Of a stretch of 64,000 nucleotides of DNA, positions 1 through 13,323 are shown piece by piece. The notes below the pieces were generated by a model. The model searched no databases. It worked only from the letters and a program-made list of their open reading frames with translations, and was not told the DNA's origin. Positions within the stretch are counted from its first letter, which is position 1; each line of letters opens with the position of its first letter. Location: NCBI GenBank assembly GCA_013399115.1, contig VXAA01002199.1, forward strand, positions 429,079-493,078, read 5' to 3'. The position numbers were made by a program, and so were the translations under genes. The DNA comes from Anseranas semipalmata (Eukaryota; Chordata; Aves; Anseriformes; Anseranatidae).

Positions 1-12
1 AATTGGTGCAAT

Positions 13-39
13 AAAAAAAAAAAAAAAAAAAAAAAAAAA
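13..39. repeat. Poly-A tract (A27)
   Basis: An uninterrupted run of 27 A sits almost at the window edge. It could be a simple homopolymer or the tail of a retroposed sequence to the left, which is outside the window, so the source cannot be judged. Confidence 0.9.
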
Positions 40-3000
40 GCAAACTTTCTGGCTAATAGAAATTATGAATCATCAGTAAACTTGATTTGCAGAATGCTTT
101 TTCAACATGTTTTTCCAGCTTCTTGCACATGATAAAAGGCTGTGGTTTTTGAAATGAATAATATACAAGATGGCTCTAGTTCTAGCAGCACTGGAAGTTC
201 CAGCCTGCAGGATTCTTGGTGGGGCTTCAGTGAATGATCTTATTGGAAATAGATCAGTTCCATAAACCTAAATTTGGAAATAGGAAGAATAATACTAAGT
301 GCAACCAGATTGCAAAAGTAAAAATCCAACCACAATTACATCAGGGAAGCACTGGACAAGTGTCATTTGTTTTTCACTTACGAGTCTCAGCAAATCCTCA
401 ACTGTTTCAGAAAAATTCTTGGGCTTTCAGGCCAGAAGGTTGTTGATGAGAGGAGAAGACTGGGGCACTTTGCTCTATGATAAAATACTTGGATGGCTTC
501 TTCAGTTAGATAGCTGAAATGGTATTTTGCATAAACTGTAAGATTGCTTAAGAAGCTCTTTGCTTTGTTGTTTGATATAAGACATGAGAAAAGCAATCAC
601 GTGAAAAATTTGAAAGTAGCTGTGATTCAACCTTTTTTTAAGGTTAATGTAATTAAAAGCTCCAAGCCAAGTTTTGGTAAGGATTTGCGACTCTTTTTTT
701 TTTTTTTTAATAAAATTGTGTTTGCTTATGTTTTTACATTGAAAATGTGTAAAAGTTAAAAGAAAAAAAAAGGGATAGCTTTTTCTTTCTTATACTTTTA
801 AATGAGACTGAATTTAAGACTCAAAATGGTATTCAGGAGCTGTGATGTTATCTTGGGAGGAGCAAAAAGATATCTTACACTGACTCTTGGAAGATGAAAA
901 AGCTTTTTTCAGTTTGCTTGCCATGTTAATCATCAGCTACATCCAAGTGGATGACTGAATGTTGCAGAACATGAACCTACCCTTCTAGGTCTCTGGGGGA
1001 TGCTTAACTCTTGTTTGCTAACTTGGAAAGGGCTTACCGCTGTCAATTCTTTGCTGGTCCTTTCTTTATACAGCTGGTGTGCTCAAAGAAACGATACTGC
1101 TATAGAGAACAAGACTGCATCATTGCTTTGCCTGATTATCTAGTTTTTCTCACTAGGTGATAAAGAGAAACAGGTGCATGTGTGGCATATGGTAAGAAAG
1201 AAGCAAATGACTCAATATGAACCCAGTTGGGAAGCAATGTGGTGCTCTTGCTGTTGTATACCCAGGGGCTGGTGGCTCTCGAGTCTTTTCAGAGCTGAGG
1301 AAACGTCGGTGTGGCTCACAGAGCGCCTCTTCCCTGCTTTGCAGAAATCACAGATGAGCTTGTAGGCCATTGTACAGACTTGCTGACACCTTGGGTCTTC
1401 TCTTTAATTTGGTTTACGCAGCCTTTATTGCTGTGCTCCTTTAGGAAATCACCAGCAGTATTTTGCATCCCTAATTAAGCCGCAAGGCAGTGATGACAAA
1501 AAAAGCTGATGACACCACTCACTGTGCAGAATTCTGACTGGGGTAGAGCTGGAGCCAGATTTAGGTCCACATAAATCCCCTACACAAAAAAGGTGATGCT
1601 AATGTTTCTTGACCCTTTGTATTTCTAGGGACTTTTCCTTCATTTATGCTAAAGATCAGTTTGGATCAAACCTTTGGAATCATAGTGAAGTCAGTATTTT
1701 CATGTCTGGGGTAGATAGTTATATAAGCTGCTTCTTTCCAAAGTGGATTTGAGAGTCTGTCTGTAGGAGCAAAATGAAAGATTTTCTTCGATATCACCAC
1801 AAATAAATCTATCATTGCTCCAGTGATGATGATACTTGTCACGATCCGAGACAGCAAATTTACAAGATGAGCAAATACACTTAGGCTCTTGAAATCCCAT
1901 ACAGCTGCATTCAGAAGCCGATTCATGTTTTGTAGGTGAAATCTACTGGCAGAGACCTAAGTGCTTTACTTTGGAAAATGCTATATGACAGGAGAATGTG
2001 AAGGAACTCTCGGAAGTGTAATTCATCTAGATTTGATTTGAAGTGGAAAGGATATACAACTAGAAAGAGTGAGGACACAGATCTTGTTTATAAATTTTGC
2101 TACCATGTTTTATGTAGGCTACAGAGCAGCCCTTAAGTACAGCTTAGAATGAAAGCAGTTTCAAAAAAAAATTGTTTTTAAATCTTAGCAAAGGAAAGCA
2201 GTAACAAATAAATAGATTGCTGAGAAATAAAGATCAAATATATTGTCAAGACACAAATGGAGATTGTAGCTGCTGACAGTAAAGGGAATTTATTACTGAA
2301 AAAAATGTTTTGTGTTGGGTAATCCCCTTTTCCACAAAAAAAAGAGGAATATTTCTAACTATCCTTGCAGAAGTTTAATGAAATAATAATAATAAAAAAG
2401 GCTTTTGTTTTGTATTAAGAAAAAATCTGCAGAAGTCAGGGTCCTTTTCCTCACATGGTGATGCCTTTCAATTTTTTTTAAATGTGTTTTAAATGCAGTC
2501 TATTTTGGTGCACTTTTGAGGGAAGGTTTGGCTGAAGAGTTGCACTTCTTTAAGGTAACATCGGAATTTCTAGAAATGCAAATACCATCTCACCACAGAA
2601 GCCATCAGCAATTCCAGCTTTTTTCCACTCTTCCTTTTACCCTTATTTTTTGAGGCTGAGGTGCAGAAGGGAAAAAGTGCCCTAAACTCTGTCCTCTGAC
2701 AAAAGCACAAAGATAAAACATGGAAATCTGGAAAAACGGAGCGACAAAATGTGGCTGGGGGATTATTATTGCTGCTACTACTACCACCACCAGTAACTGA
2801 GGTGGAATTATTGTTACAATTTTCTTTCTAATTACTATCAATAAGTATGTTGGCTATAAGGATAAGTAACTATGACTTTAACACTTTTTTACTCTGAACT
2901 TTTCAGCATGCAAATTAAGCCACCTAACATTTGAAACTCGGCTATTTCAGATACTCCAGGCTTCTTAAAAGCCTCCTGATAGGTCCTGCCAAAGTTTTTG

Positions 3001-3767
3001 ACTCGTGGGACTCTGGATATTCAGCTGTTCCCTGCAAACTGCCTTCTCTGCAGTTGTTAGGATGCCACTAACTGCTCTTCTGTGACTTTTGCAGTTTCAA
3101 AACTCTTTCCCAGTGTACTTCTTTGTTAGCTAAAACTTCTGTAGGTGGGAAGGGGAAACAGCTGCAGCAGTTCTTAGGCGATCAGTTTGCTTCTGGCTGC
3201 TGTAGGCAACTTCTTGATTTCTTCAGATGGTTTGCTTTACTTTTTAAAATTTCTGTTGCTTTATCTTCTGGAGCTTTCACTGTCCTTGGTGGTGTGGTGC
3301 ATCTCCACACCAACTAACCAGAGCAGCTCTTCCTGCTCTGGATTTACATACTAAGTCTGAACTATTTCAAGGCTAGAAGAAAGTGGTTTTAAGGTCTTTA
3401 AATACTTTAAAGTGTCAGAAGGCCATCCTGGAATTCAGACTACACGATTACCAATTGGTCATTATTCATCTAGAAATGCAAGATTTGCATCAGACAGGAC
3501 AATTCTGGTCAAGGTCTAAGCTTGTCTCCCCATTTTGTTTGGTCCAGAATTGCCTGTGAAACTGCATCTGCCACGATAGATTGTAATTGTTTTCCATGAT
3601 GAATTGGTGTTCATACAGGGGAAGGAGACTCTGATGATGCTTGGAGGACTGTTCTGCATGGAGGCAGAACAAATAAGGCCGTAAAGGAGAAGGGGAGACT
3701 GAGGACTGAGAAGACAATTTCTACAAAGCATTTTTAAAAGGCTCTGTCTTTTTGTTTAGAATCAAAA
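40..3767. other. Unique non-coding DNA, no gene seen
   Basis: AT-rich sequence with T15 at 694-708 and a short (AAT)n at about 2383-2394. A run of trinucleotides (ATT, then GCT, CTA, CCA types) lies at 2762-2792. Open frames are at most 86 codons. Two overlapping minus-strand frames at 1666-1926 were read and resemble no family I know. No CR1 end, splice-bounded exon or RNA gene was recognised. Confidence 0.65.
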
Positions 3768-3780
3768 TTGACTTTCACTG

Positions 3781-3796
3781 AAAAAAAAAAAAAAAA
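3781..3796. repeat. Poly-A tract (A16)
   Basis: Sixteen consecutive A in AT-rich sequence just upstream of a GC-rich pocket. It creates the lysine run in the 129-codon plus-strand frame beginning at 3768, which is one reason to distrust that frame as coding. Confidence 0.85.
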
Positions 3797-3889
3797 CTGC
3801 TTTGCCTGGAATTTCACATTAGTTTGGCATTGGGAAAAATCCACTTTCACAATGCTGCTGAAAAAGGCAAAATGGAAAGGAACTGTTGG

Positions 3890-4140
3890 TTATATGGTAG
3901 TGCTTGGGGTGCTGCCTGCTCTGGGATGGGGCACCGTCCCCATGGGGGCAGCGGGGACCAGGGCAGCCTCTGGAGAGTATTGGGCGCCTACCTGGGATGG
4001 GGACATGGGGACAGGACGTAGGCCTGTGGGTGGGGTGAGGTCTGGATGCGCGAGGTGTGTGCTGGCAGGTGGGGACATGGCTGGGGCACAGCTGGGGCTG
4101 CAGCTCTGGGACAGCCCAGCCCTTACCCAGGTGCTTATGG
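3890..4140. other. GC-rich, G-rich pocket with degenerate internal repetition
   Basis: GC content jumps over about 250 bp. The phrase 'atggggacatgggg' and relatives such as 'ggtggggacatgg' recur, so it looks like a decayed minisatellite. A small stem 'atgggg...ccccat' lies near 3926-3943. Plus-strand frames of 129 and 65 codons and a minus-strand frame of 62 codons overlap here. That is what GC-rich sequence produces when stop codons become rare, and none resembles a known protein. A decayed GC-rich transposon fragment is the main alternative. Confidence 0.55.
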
Positions 4141-6449
4141 TGACTGTTTTACACTGATAAAGAACTTAATTCTATTTCTTTTTAATGGGGCTGTTAGAAA
4201 TGAGAGTGCAGAATGCAGAATTAGCTCTATCCCTCCCTGGGTGACCTGCAGGAAAGTTTCTTATGTCTCAAATCCTTTGTCTGTAAATGATTGTAACAGT
4301 CCTTGTAGGAATACACCTATAACAAAAATTCATGCTGCAGTTTTGTTATAAGAATAGTGAAATATATATTTAACTCCAATGTGGTCAAAAGCTTTCTGTT
4401 TCAATGTGACATTTTAGAGCTGAAGTGTTTAAACATATCATAAAGAAAAAATGCAGATCAGTTTACGAACAGTATTATCTCAACATTGTAGGACACTGTA
4501 CAGATCTATACAGAAAACTACATATACTATTCTGGCTGAACAGCTTTAGTAGAACATTCTTCATTAAAAACATTGCATTGAAGGAATGACATTTATACCA
4601 GGTGCAAGAACTTCTTTCACAGATGTTGTTTTTTCATCTACTGAAAATGTTAAAATACTTGCTTTGTCCTCTCAAAGTTGATGACTTTAGTATATCTTGG
4701 AGTTTAATACACAGGAAACTGTACTGGGTTTACTGGTACCTCTAAGTATAGTCGTTTGTTCCCTTGTTATCACATCAGACTACAATCCTTGCCTCACGGT
4801 TACGGTGCACATTAAGCACCATTCCATTTATCGTTCTTGACGCACATCTGGTTGCACTTCCTTAGGATGAACTGTCTGCAGCTAAAAATAACTCCTGGCT
4901 TATAGATATTTTTATTATTCAGTAATAGCTAATAATTTTCTTTGGGAAATAAATCCTTGTATTCAGGGTTATTTTTTCCTAGCTCACTGCAGATCATTGA
5001 CATGCTAAAACCACAGATTGTTTGAACATCCAGCCTAAGTGCCTGCGGTTAAAGGTTACGTATTTTCTAGGAAATAGAGGTCACTTGGTTCCTCCAAATA
5101 TTATAAGCACATTCTTAGTATCTGCTAAGAAGCATAACCTTTTTGGTATTGTATATTTTCTTGTCACTTTCAAGCATTTGTTCTTTTATGTTTGTAACTT
5201 GTGTCTGGAAAATGTAAAGGTAATATATCTTGTTACATTACCTCAAGGCCTCAAAATATTAACATTTCAGCTGTGTTGTTCTTTATGTTCATGAACAAGT
5301 GCTTGTCCATTTAAGTCTAAACACATAGGTATGCAGGCTATCTGATGTTAAAGGGCAGTATGACACTTGGGAAAGTTAAGGAATACCATAAGTTCAGTCT
5401 CCTTATGCATGGGCATATGTACATTATTTTTGATTGTGAAAACAGGTTGTTTTCTTCAGAAGCTGTCTCGTTCGTGGTAAAAAGCAAAGGGGCCTTCATT
5501 TAACAAGAGGAATAGTTTTTGCTCATTCCTTGTAGTTGAAAGTATGGCCCCGTATAATTTTACTGCACACTGTTGAACACCTGTTCTGTATACTAAGTGG
5601 CTGTTTTCATAATGGATAATTTTTGATGTCCACAAGTGTAGTCCTGAAATGCCTCATTGGTTTTCCACAACATCTCAATAAGAGGGAGGAGGGTATTCTT
5701 AGAGAAAGGACATTGAAATGTAGAAGCATTAAGATCAGAAGTTGCCACTCATTTTGGGCAGTGTTTGAGAATGTCGCATGAGCTTTTATTTATCCTACAG
5801 GCAGATGGAGTCCTCATCTGACAGGGATGGGTGAAAGTAGGTTTTGTAAAGCAGAGTGGAAATACAGAAATGTCATATGCCATCAGCAAGACACCGGCAT
5901 TGCTTACAGGCTTTTTGTTGAGTATGTTCACAAATCGGAGAAACAGTGGTATTCAGAGGCTGGGGTTCCAGTAGACATCTTGTACAGCAGCACCCTTGGG
6001 AAGATGTTTGCTTTCCTGTCTAGTTGTTGCTACCTTGAACTCTGTTGCACATCTCCTTCTGCCTGCATTTGTTACAGTCCTGTCTCTACCCTACCCTGAC
6101 TCCTTGTCCAGTCCCTTTCATTTAGTCAGGCCCAGTCTCTGCTTTCCAGTTCCTTCATTCCAGCCTGACTCTTGTCATTTTCTTGTCCTAGATCTTTCAT
6201 CCAAGAGCACCGTGTCTGGGAGGGTGTCTGCTGAGCTATGCATTTACACCTGGGAAATGTGAACTCTGGATTTTTATTTTGGCCAAACTTGAGACAATTC
6301 TTAGGAGGAACTCAGTTGTAACTCACAGTGAAAGGACTGAAACCTCGATAAACAAGATAGCTTTCAGTTTTCTGACTCTGCCTTTTCAGGAGTCCCAGGC
6401 AGCATGTTTGAGCTGTGCTTCTGCTGGGTCCCTTGGGGAAGGGAAAGAA
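4141..6449. other. Unique non-coding DNA, no gene seen
   Basis: Ordinary AT-rich DNA. The longest frames (about 90 codons at 5022-5294 and 5827-6099) are hydrophobic or cysteine-rich by translation of T-rich sequence and match nothing known to me. A C/T-rich stretch lies at about 6040-6190. No repeat family end is visible. Confidence 0.65.
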
Positions 6450-6857
6450 ATGCCTTTGGTTTCTCGCAATTTGCCAGAGCACTGCGTAGTAGAGGAACTT
6501 CTCCAGCTGGAACAGCTGGAGTAGGAAGCCGGTCCTCTGCACAGGTCTCACCTTCCCTCTGTAGCAGCCTCCAGCAGCTGAAGCCTGCGAGGAGCGCTCT
6601 CCTAGACAGCTCTTGCTGCTGCCACAGGTGGGCTTGTGCAGGGGGTGTATGACTGCGAGGAGCGTGGTGGTGTGGCTGACCTGGCTTTTCCTGGCATGGT
6701 GGAGATATCTACCACAGCTTGTCTGCTGTCTGCGTGCCAAGCCAGGCAGGTAGGCAGCACCGTTTCCTCTTCCTTGCCTTGGAAATCCTGAGTGGAGGGA
6801 CCTCATCAGCTGTCGGGAGAGATTTGCGGCTTGAACAGGAGGGGCTGAGCACCTCAC
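6312..6857 (-). other. Unassigned 181-codon open frame in a GC-rich pocket
   Basis: This is the longest uninterrupted frame in the window (546 bp, with an ATG). I do not recognise the translation. It is basic, with many R, S, Q and C residues, has no clear domain, signal peptide, zinc-finger spacing or transmembrane segment, and ends in a serine/tyrosine-rich tail. Much of it lies in GC-rich DNA where stop codons are rarer, and other frames on both strands (6404-6652 plus, 6709-7050 minus) are open over the same bases. It is most likely a chance frame. A lineage-specific exon or part of a long non-coding RNA cannot be excluded. Confidence 0.2.
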
Positions 6858-7050
6858 GCTTACCCCATCCGCGTGCCCTCCATGCTGCCAACCCTCGCCA
6901 GGCCCTCAGGCTGGCGGCAGAGTAACTGACAGCGCTGCTGGCATCGGCTGCCCCGGGCAGCTGACGGCCTTTCTGCAGGCTGTCATCAGGTGACATCAGA
7001 ATTTGTTTCAAGTGAAATGGAAATGCCTCTCCTGCACGGCTTCTTTTCAA
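6450..7050. other. GC-rich pocket with raised CpG
   Basis: About 600 bp of GC-rich sequence with roughly 20 CpG by eye, set in DNA where CpG is otherwise rare. It contains many 'ctgctg'/'cagcag'-type words. It could be a decayed CpG island (an old or weak promoter) or an old GC-rich repeat. No TATA box or convincing exon is attached to it, so no regulatory function is assigned. Confidence 0.45.
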
Positions 7051-10000
7051 ACCCTAGGAGGTTCTGAATCTGTTGTTACAAAGAGAAGAAAACTTCAAAG
7101 TCCTAAAAGAAAGCAGAAGTCAGATAAGGACTGCAGGGAAGGAGAGAACAATTCCCTGATCAGGAAAGCAGACCAAATCAACAAACTGTTACTTTTATTT
7201 TCCCCAATGTGTGGATGAAAGATACTAAAACTTCTGGAATTACCAGTGTGCAGGCACTTTAGGAGGTGTCTCAAAAGAGCCAGAAATTTCAGGTGCCCTG
7301 CCTTTAACGATCACGGTTCATGACAGCTTTCTTTGAGATGTTGCTCAGTGTTTTACTGCCAGGCCTCTGTCACGTGTGTATGCTTGGCTCTCCGAGTGAT
7401 ACAGGTCAAGGGCAAAGTGCCATGCAACAGTTTTAAATTTAGTGGTTCCCAAAACAGACTTCTGTTGATGAGGTATCCAGCATAATGTGGTGCTTTGTCA
7501 CTTTATGAGGTAATTTAAAAAAGATTAAGAACTCTTAAAATTTGGAAGAGACAGTAAGCCATGAAAGTTTGGCAAGAATTTCCTAGATCAATCGGTTAGG
7601 CAACCAGACTAATTAACTTTGTTTCTAAGGGCTTTTTGTTTTGTTTTTGTTTTGTATTTTTTTAAGTGCTGCTGAAATCTCTCAGATTAACAGCATTTTA
7701 GAATCTGAAGGTCTTTATCGGACATACATAGCACCATTCAATACCCAGCAGTATAGATTGTTTTTTCTTTATTGTATTCTATTACTGTTTAAGAAACTGC
7801 CCTCAGCTCACAAGCTTGAGGGGTTGACCTGTGGGGCATTAAATAAATAGAGTATTGCTAAGGTTACCAAACAGTATTTGAATAAACAGTTGCTTCCAGC
7901 AGCCATAATTCAGATACACTTTAAGAGAAGTGGTATTGCTCAAATCATGCAAGTACTTAATAATCTTATGTTCCTGTTTCTCGTTAAGTGTTGTGGTGGA
8001 CAGCTTTCTGAATTGCATATTTTCACCTATTAATATTTTATTAATAAACTAAATTCTGGAAAACTATCACTTTGAGATTAAACTTGCCCAATACTTACGT
8101 AGAGAAACAACATAAATCACAAAATACATTATTTTCTCAAAGGAGGCCTTGGCATATACGTGTGTCCAGCTTCTTTGGGAATGAGTCAGACATAGAAGCT
8201 AAACTGCTCACTTCTAATGACTCACTGCTAATATACTTCTTTGTTAGATCTCAGTTCATGAAACAAACAAAGTCACCAGCACAAATTTGTCCCATCCTCA
8301 CAGTTTATTTCAATCCCTATTGATTCTTATCCTGTCATATTTTGTGTGATAGAAGGATCCAGGTGTCTGAAAATAGATATAAAACAGTTACAGTAAGAAT
8401 GAGATGAAACCTTGGCTCCTTTTAAATTCATGCACCAAAGCACAAAACATTTGTTATTGTTTGAAAACTTCAAGGAAATATTGTCCTGGCCTGGCGACAG
8501 GAGCATCAGTTGCACTGTTAAAATGAACATGAGTAGTTTTGTGTCTATTTCAGTTTAAAACCTCTTCAGTATCTAAAAACAATCTGTATTGTGATTAGAT
8601 ATGGTGTGATTTCTTTTCCACTTCATCATCAAGGAAAAACTAGGAAGATAAAATCGTTAGGACTCTGGCAAAACCTTTAAAGGGTAATACTTTCTGATGC
8701 GAAAGGTCATAGTTTGTAGTTTGCATCTATCTGGATATTATTACAATCTGAAAAATGCGAGACTAAGTTAAATAGCCAGTCACCTTTCAAACATTTACCC
8801 TTTCCAAACCAGCCTGGTATCTGAGATGCTGCCATATTTTTTCTATTCCGTGTAAGCAGCTGAGCAGGGGAATCCAAGTATGAATAACTATTTACATTTA
8901 CCATCTTTTATTCTCTGATCTTGTTATCTCTTCAAATAAACACACAAAAATATCGAAAGTAACCTTCTGTCAAGGCAACAGTAAAGATATCTCAAAAAAC
9001 ATCAGTTTTGCAGTATTTTACCTCTAGGGTCATTCCTCCCTGTTAGATAGCTGCCAGAAACCAGTAGAAGTTCCAGTACTTTAATGTATTTTAGGGAATC
9101 TATGAGAAAGCTGATGGTTTTTAAACAGAATATAGAGCCTTATATGAAGTTGCAAAACAATGCTGTGGGATATATAAGTTGTATGTGGGATTACTTTAAT
9201 GTCATGGGGTGCTTATTAATCTTGTGTAGAAATATATCATCACATTTACTCTTTGTCCTCAATGTAAACTACCAGTTACTTATCCTTTCAGTGTTCCTGT
9301 ATGAAAAATAATTATTTACTCTAAATTCATCATTCCTGACTCATGAAACGTGACCATAGGAGAGGGTGTAAGAACAGCTGCTTAAAGAGGTGAGATGAGA
9401 TAGAGACTCCAGGACAACTGAGTGCTGTGCCAAAGGATTGCGGCACAGTTTACTGCTTCAGATACGATGCCTTAAACAACAGTGTTGGATTGTAGCTGCT
9501 CTGTTATTGTTATTGTATCCCTTTTGTTTTGCAATATACAAGTCCCCAGAAACTGAAAATACCTGCACTAAATAATGTCTAGTTACAGGGCCTTAATGTA
9601 ATTGGGATAACGAAATGCTCAAAAGAATTTCCAGCAAGACTTGCTCATATTTTGGGTAGTCTGGCTAAAATCTATTCCTAAAGGTTATTTATTCTGCTTT
9701 CAGGCTACAAAGAGGACACAATAACCTGCAGAGGGTGGGGAGAGGAACATAGACATATGGATTAACCTTTACAATTAGAAGATATAGTCACAGTGTTTTC
9801 TGTGGGATTAGAGCTGAGTCCTGTTACGTATTTCTTGCCAGCTCATCAGCTCTGACTTGGTAGCACTTGGCATAGCTCAGAACTTAAATCAAACTGCAGT
9901 TTTGAGTTTGAGAGAGGTATCAAACATTAAATAACACAGAGAACGAAGTCCATTCTGTTTCTCCCGTGATGGTATTTTGCCATGTTGTGACCTAGGTATA

Positions 10001-13000
10001 TTTTCAGGCATTCCTGTATCACAGAGTGCTGGCCAAATACAGCTCCCCATAAAGGTACTGTTTGTAGATGCTGATACTAGCAGAGACAATAAGGATGAAG
10101 GACTGAAGGAAAGCTGCTGTCAAAGCATATGCATTCAGGTGTCCCTATGGTCTCCTTTCTCACCAGTGTGCTGACATGTATTCCAGAGGTTCGTTCTGCC
10201 TGATGTGCCATTTAATGAATCATTTTACTCTCAGTCTGTGAAGAAATTACAATAGTCAAGATGTTATTTGTTTTTCTGATTAAGGAGAGACATAAGTGAT
10301 TTCCCTGAGTTTTTTCATTCATTTGTCACTCTTTGCTCAAGCTGGCTAGACTTGGCATAGCTTGAGGTGACCTGATTTTGATCCCTGCCAAATTCCGTTG
10401 ACTGCGATAGAAGGAAGTGCTTCAGGAACTGTGTAGCTGAGTGGCAGGACATAATTACTCTAGCCACTCAAACTAGTTATGCACAGTGTCTCTTAAATAT
10501 AAAAGAGTTTCAGCCTTTAGCTTGTTTAGTGATTTATTATTTTTTTTCCTGCAAGCTTCCAGACTCATGGTGGGGTGATTCATCAAACGAAGTAGAAGTT
10601 GCACAGACTATGCAGAAGTAGGAGTGAAAGTCTTTGACTATTTCTCAATATGATTCCATGTCCTGTCTAGCCATAATCTTTAAGGTCTTAATTTGAGAGG
10701 GTTATTAGTAAGAGATGTGTAATCAGGTATCTGAAGGTTACATATTTTTAAAATTATGTCTGATGTACTGATGAGAGACTGTCTGATTCTGATTGTAACT
10801 GAGAGCTACATCCTTGTTCCTGATACAGAATCAGCCTGCTGTGAGTGGCAATTGATAGTAATTCTTTGATTAGAAGAAGTGCCTTTTCCAAAAAGTGCAC
10901 ATACTGAAGACTGTTTAATTTACAGTGACTTTCCCTTCCAAAGATTCAGACAAGTTACCGGCCACATTGGTTTTGTCAAATCTCATGGGCTTTAGGTAAG
11001 GTTCTGCTTTAAAAAAATGACTGTAAAAAGGGTATCATCATACCTCATCTTTTCCAGTGCCCCGTTGTTCTGAGTGTGTTCAGTTTACAGTTGCTCTCCC
11101 TAAAAACAGGCCAATTCATTCAGGACTGTGAGAATCATTGTGACCTTGTGATTTATGCAACGTGTTCTGTTAGCCAAATTTTGACACCCAAAGTGCAAAC
11201 ATTCAAATGGACATAGTTTTACGGAGTTGAAACAAAGATCTCCCATGCTACTCTGTGGCCTCTTCTAGCTGTGGTTTGTGAGGAACCATTAGCATACGGA
11301 CAGGCTAATTCCAAGAAAAAATCTTTGAATTCCAGGAAAAATCTTGGAAAATTGTGAATCACACTCCTCTCTTAAAGAAAAATGCTGCTATCCTAGAGAA
11401 GTGTTACAGCTTAACAAAGCATTTCCTTGTTAGTTTAAATGCTTTCTAAATGATGTGCTGCTTTTGTGGAACTCCTTTGTAGTTGCTTGACACTGCGATG
11501 CCTTGAAACAGAAGCCGAATTGCCATGTTCACAGCTATAAATTCCCTGTGGTGGTGCAAAGGTAGGTGTTATGACAGTAGTGCTAAACCCCCTTTGTGGA
11601 TCTGTTCCATAATAAATAATTCTGTTGACGATGCACATCATTGTAAAGAGAACCCTAGTCTTCCTCCGGCTCTTTTCAGCCTCCTGATGCATGATCCAAT
11701 TCCATAAGTAGACAAACGTTTGTTCTTGCCCCTTGAGGCAGCTTCCCTACAATTATTCATTCTAAAAAGCTGGATGCCTTGCTTTTATGCTTAATGCCTA
11801 GGTGTAATCCAAAATGCCCAACTGATTCTTTAGCTGGGTCATCCTGTTCCTTTACAACCTGTGTTTCAGTTGTCTCTGCACTCAGAAGAATTTTTATTTC
11901 AAATACTTCAGGAAAAAAAAATGCGGTTGAAAAATATGATGATGTATCCTCTTGCCAGAATTTGAGTCAAATCAGTGGTTAAGAAAGCAGTTCCTTCCAA
12001 GCTCATGATGCTGGCTGGTAGTTCATCAATGAATCCTTTCATTTCTAACAGATTTTTAAAATGTAAGATATAGGGAGGGTCGGGGGGCTTGTAAGCTCTT
12101 AGTCTGTAGCAGCAGTATAAGTCATGTAGCTTAAAATACAGTCTTAATAGGGACCAGAGTCAGCAAAGCACTGAAAGCTGTTTCAGTCTGATAAGTATAT
12201 ACACAAGTGAAACAGTGCATTCTAAAAATAAAGCACGTCTGTACATGTTTTACTGAATTGAGGGGAGTTTGCTGTGAGATAACCCCAGGACAGTTTTATC
12301 ACTGCTATGCAAGTGTTCAGTAGTAGGTAGAAGAGCTTAAGTCTCTTATTTCTTTCATGCTCAGCCAGATGCAGACTTAACCTCTCACCTGGAGGTGATT
12401 TCAGCTGTGCTTTTCTATAGATTAAGTCACAAATCTCTCTTCTGTAGCTTCCTGATGAGAAATGGTTCTTCCTTTTTGTTCTTAAAATCAATGTACATAC
12501 TTCCAGCCATTTCTTGTTATACAGGTGTCAAAAGTAAAAGTTACTACAATTAATAATTTGTCCCAGATCATGATTGTTTTTTAAACCAAGTATTTTTATT
12601 TATTTTATTTTTTTTTAGTTCTGCAGAATTTTAATTGTATACTATTCTCTTATAACATTCATGCTGGAATGAATACTTAGTTTACCAGTATTCCCATGAA
12701 TTTCTGCCAAAGAGAACTTAGCTTTATAGTGTTACAACAAAACAGATTGCTCTACATGATTGTCATAAAATCGAAGAGATTTAGCATTCAGAAAACTATC
12801 TAGGATGTAACTCAGCAGCTGGGATTATACTAAAGAGTGAAATCACTTTCAGATCTCACCAAATTAAATCAGATAAACTGTGGCTGAGTGAATAGAATGG
12901 TTACAAGTAAAAATTTCCTTTGAGAAGGAATTCTTTTTTTTAATATCCATGTGTATTTTGGCTGTCTGCTGGGAAATTGCTTAAATAATTGCAGGCAGGA

Positions 13001-13038
13001 TAGTGTTTGCTTCCAGAAAGTGATGAAGACATCATCAT
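7051..13038. other. Unique non-coding DNA, no gene seen
   Basis: About 6 kb of AT-rich DNA. A (GTTTT)-like stretch occurs at about 7634-7664 and a T-rich run at about 12595-12617. Short frames (up to 89 codons, for example minus strand 12222-12491 and 11435-11692) do not resemble known proteins. No CR1 termini, tRNA-like structure or long tandem array was found. Confidence 0.65.
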
Positions 13039-13080
13039 ACATATATATATTGTATATATATATAAAAAATATATATTTTT
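13039..13080. repeat. (AT)n-rich simple repeat
   Basis: Alternating TA/AT sequence with interruptions, beginning 'catacatatatatattg' and ending in a T run. It can fold on itself because (AT)n is self-complementary. Confidence 0.85.
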
Positions 13081-13284
13081 AAGAATCATAAACTCAGTTT
13101 ACTATTCGTCTGAAAAGATTACTTCAGATTTAAAGTGAGCATATAGATTTTTAGTGTCATGGTTGAATCTATTCTTCCAGGTTATGGAGAATGATCTGTT
13201 AAATTGTTTTAATTAAAGATTGGGAAGAAAATTAGAGTCTTGTTTTTGTTACTTAAATGACTCAAAAAGTGGGTAAATAATATC

Positions 13285-13323
13285 TATATAACATACCTAT
13301 ATCCTGTAAGTCTATGTTATATA
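13285..13323. repeat. Perfect 11-bp inverted repeat, 17-nt spacer
   Basis: The left arm TATATAACATA (13285-13295) is exactly complementary in reverse to TATGTTATATA (13313-13323). The arms are almost all A/T, so this could be chance in this composition. No target-site duplication or transposon end was recognised around it. Confidence 0.75.

Noticed and set aside
3768..4157. A 129-codon plus-strand frame
   Set aside because: Its first part is the A16 tract and its second part is the G-rich pocket, where both strands are open. Composition explains it.
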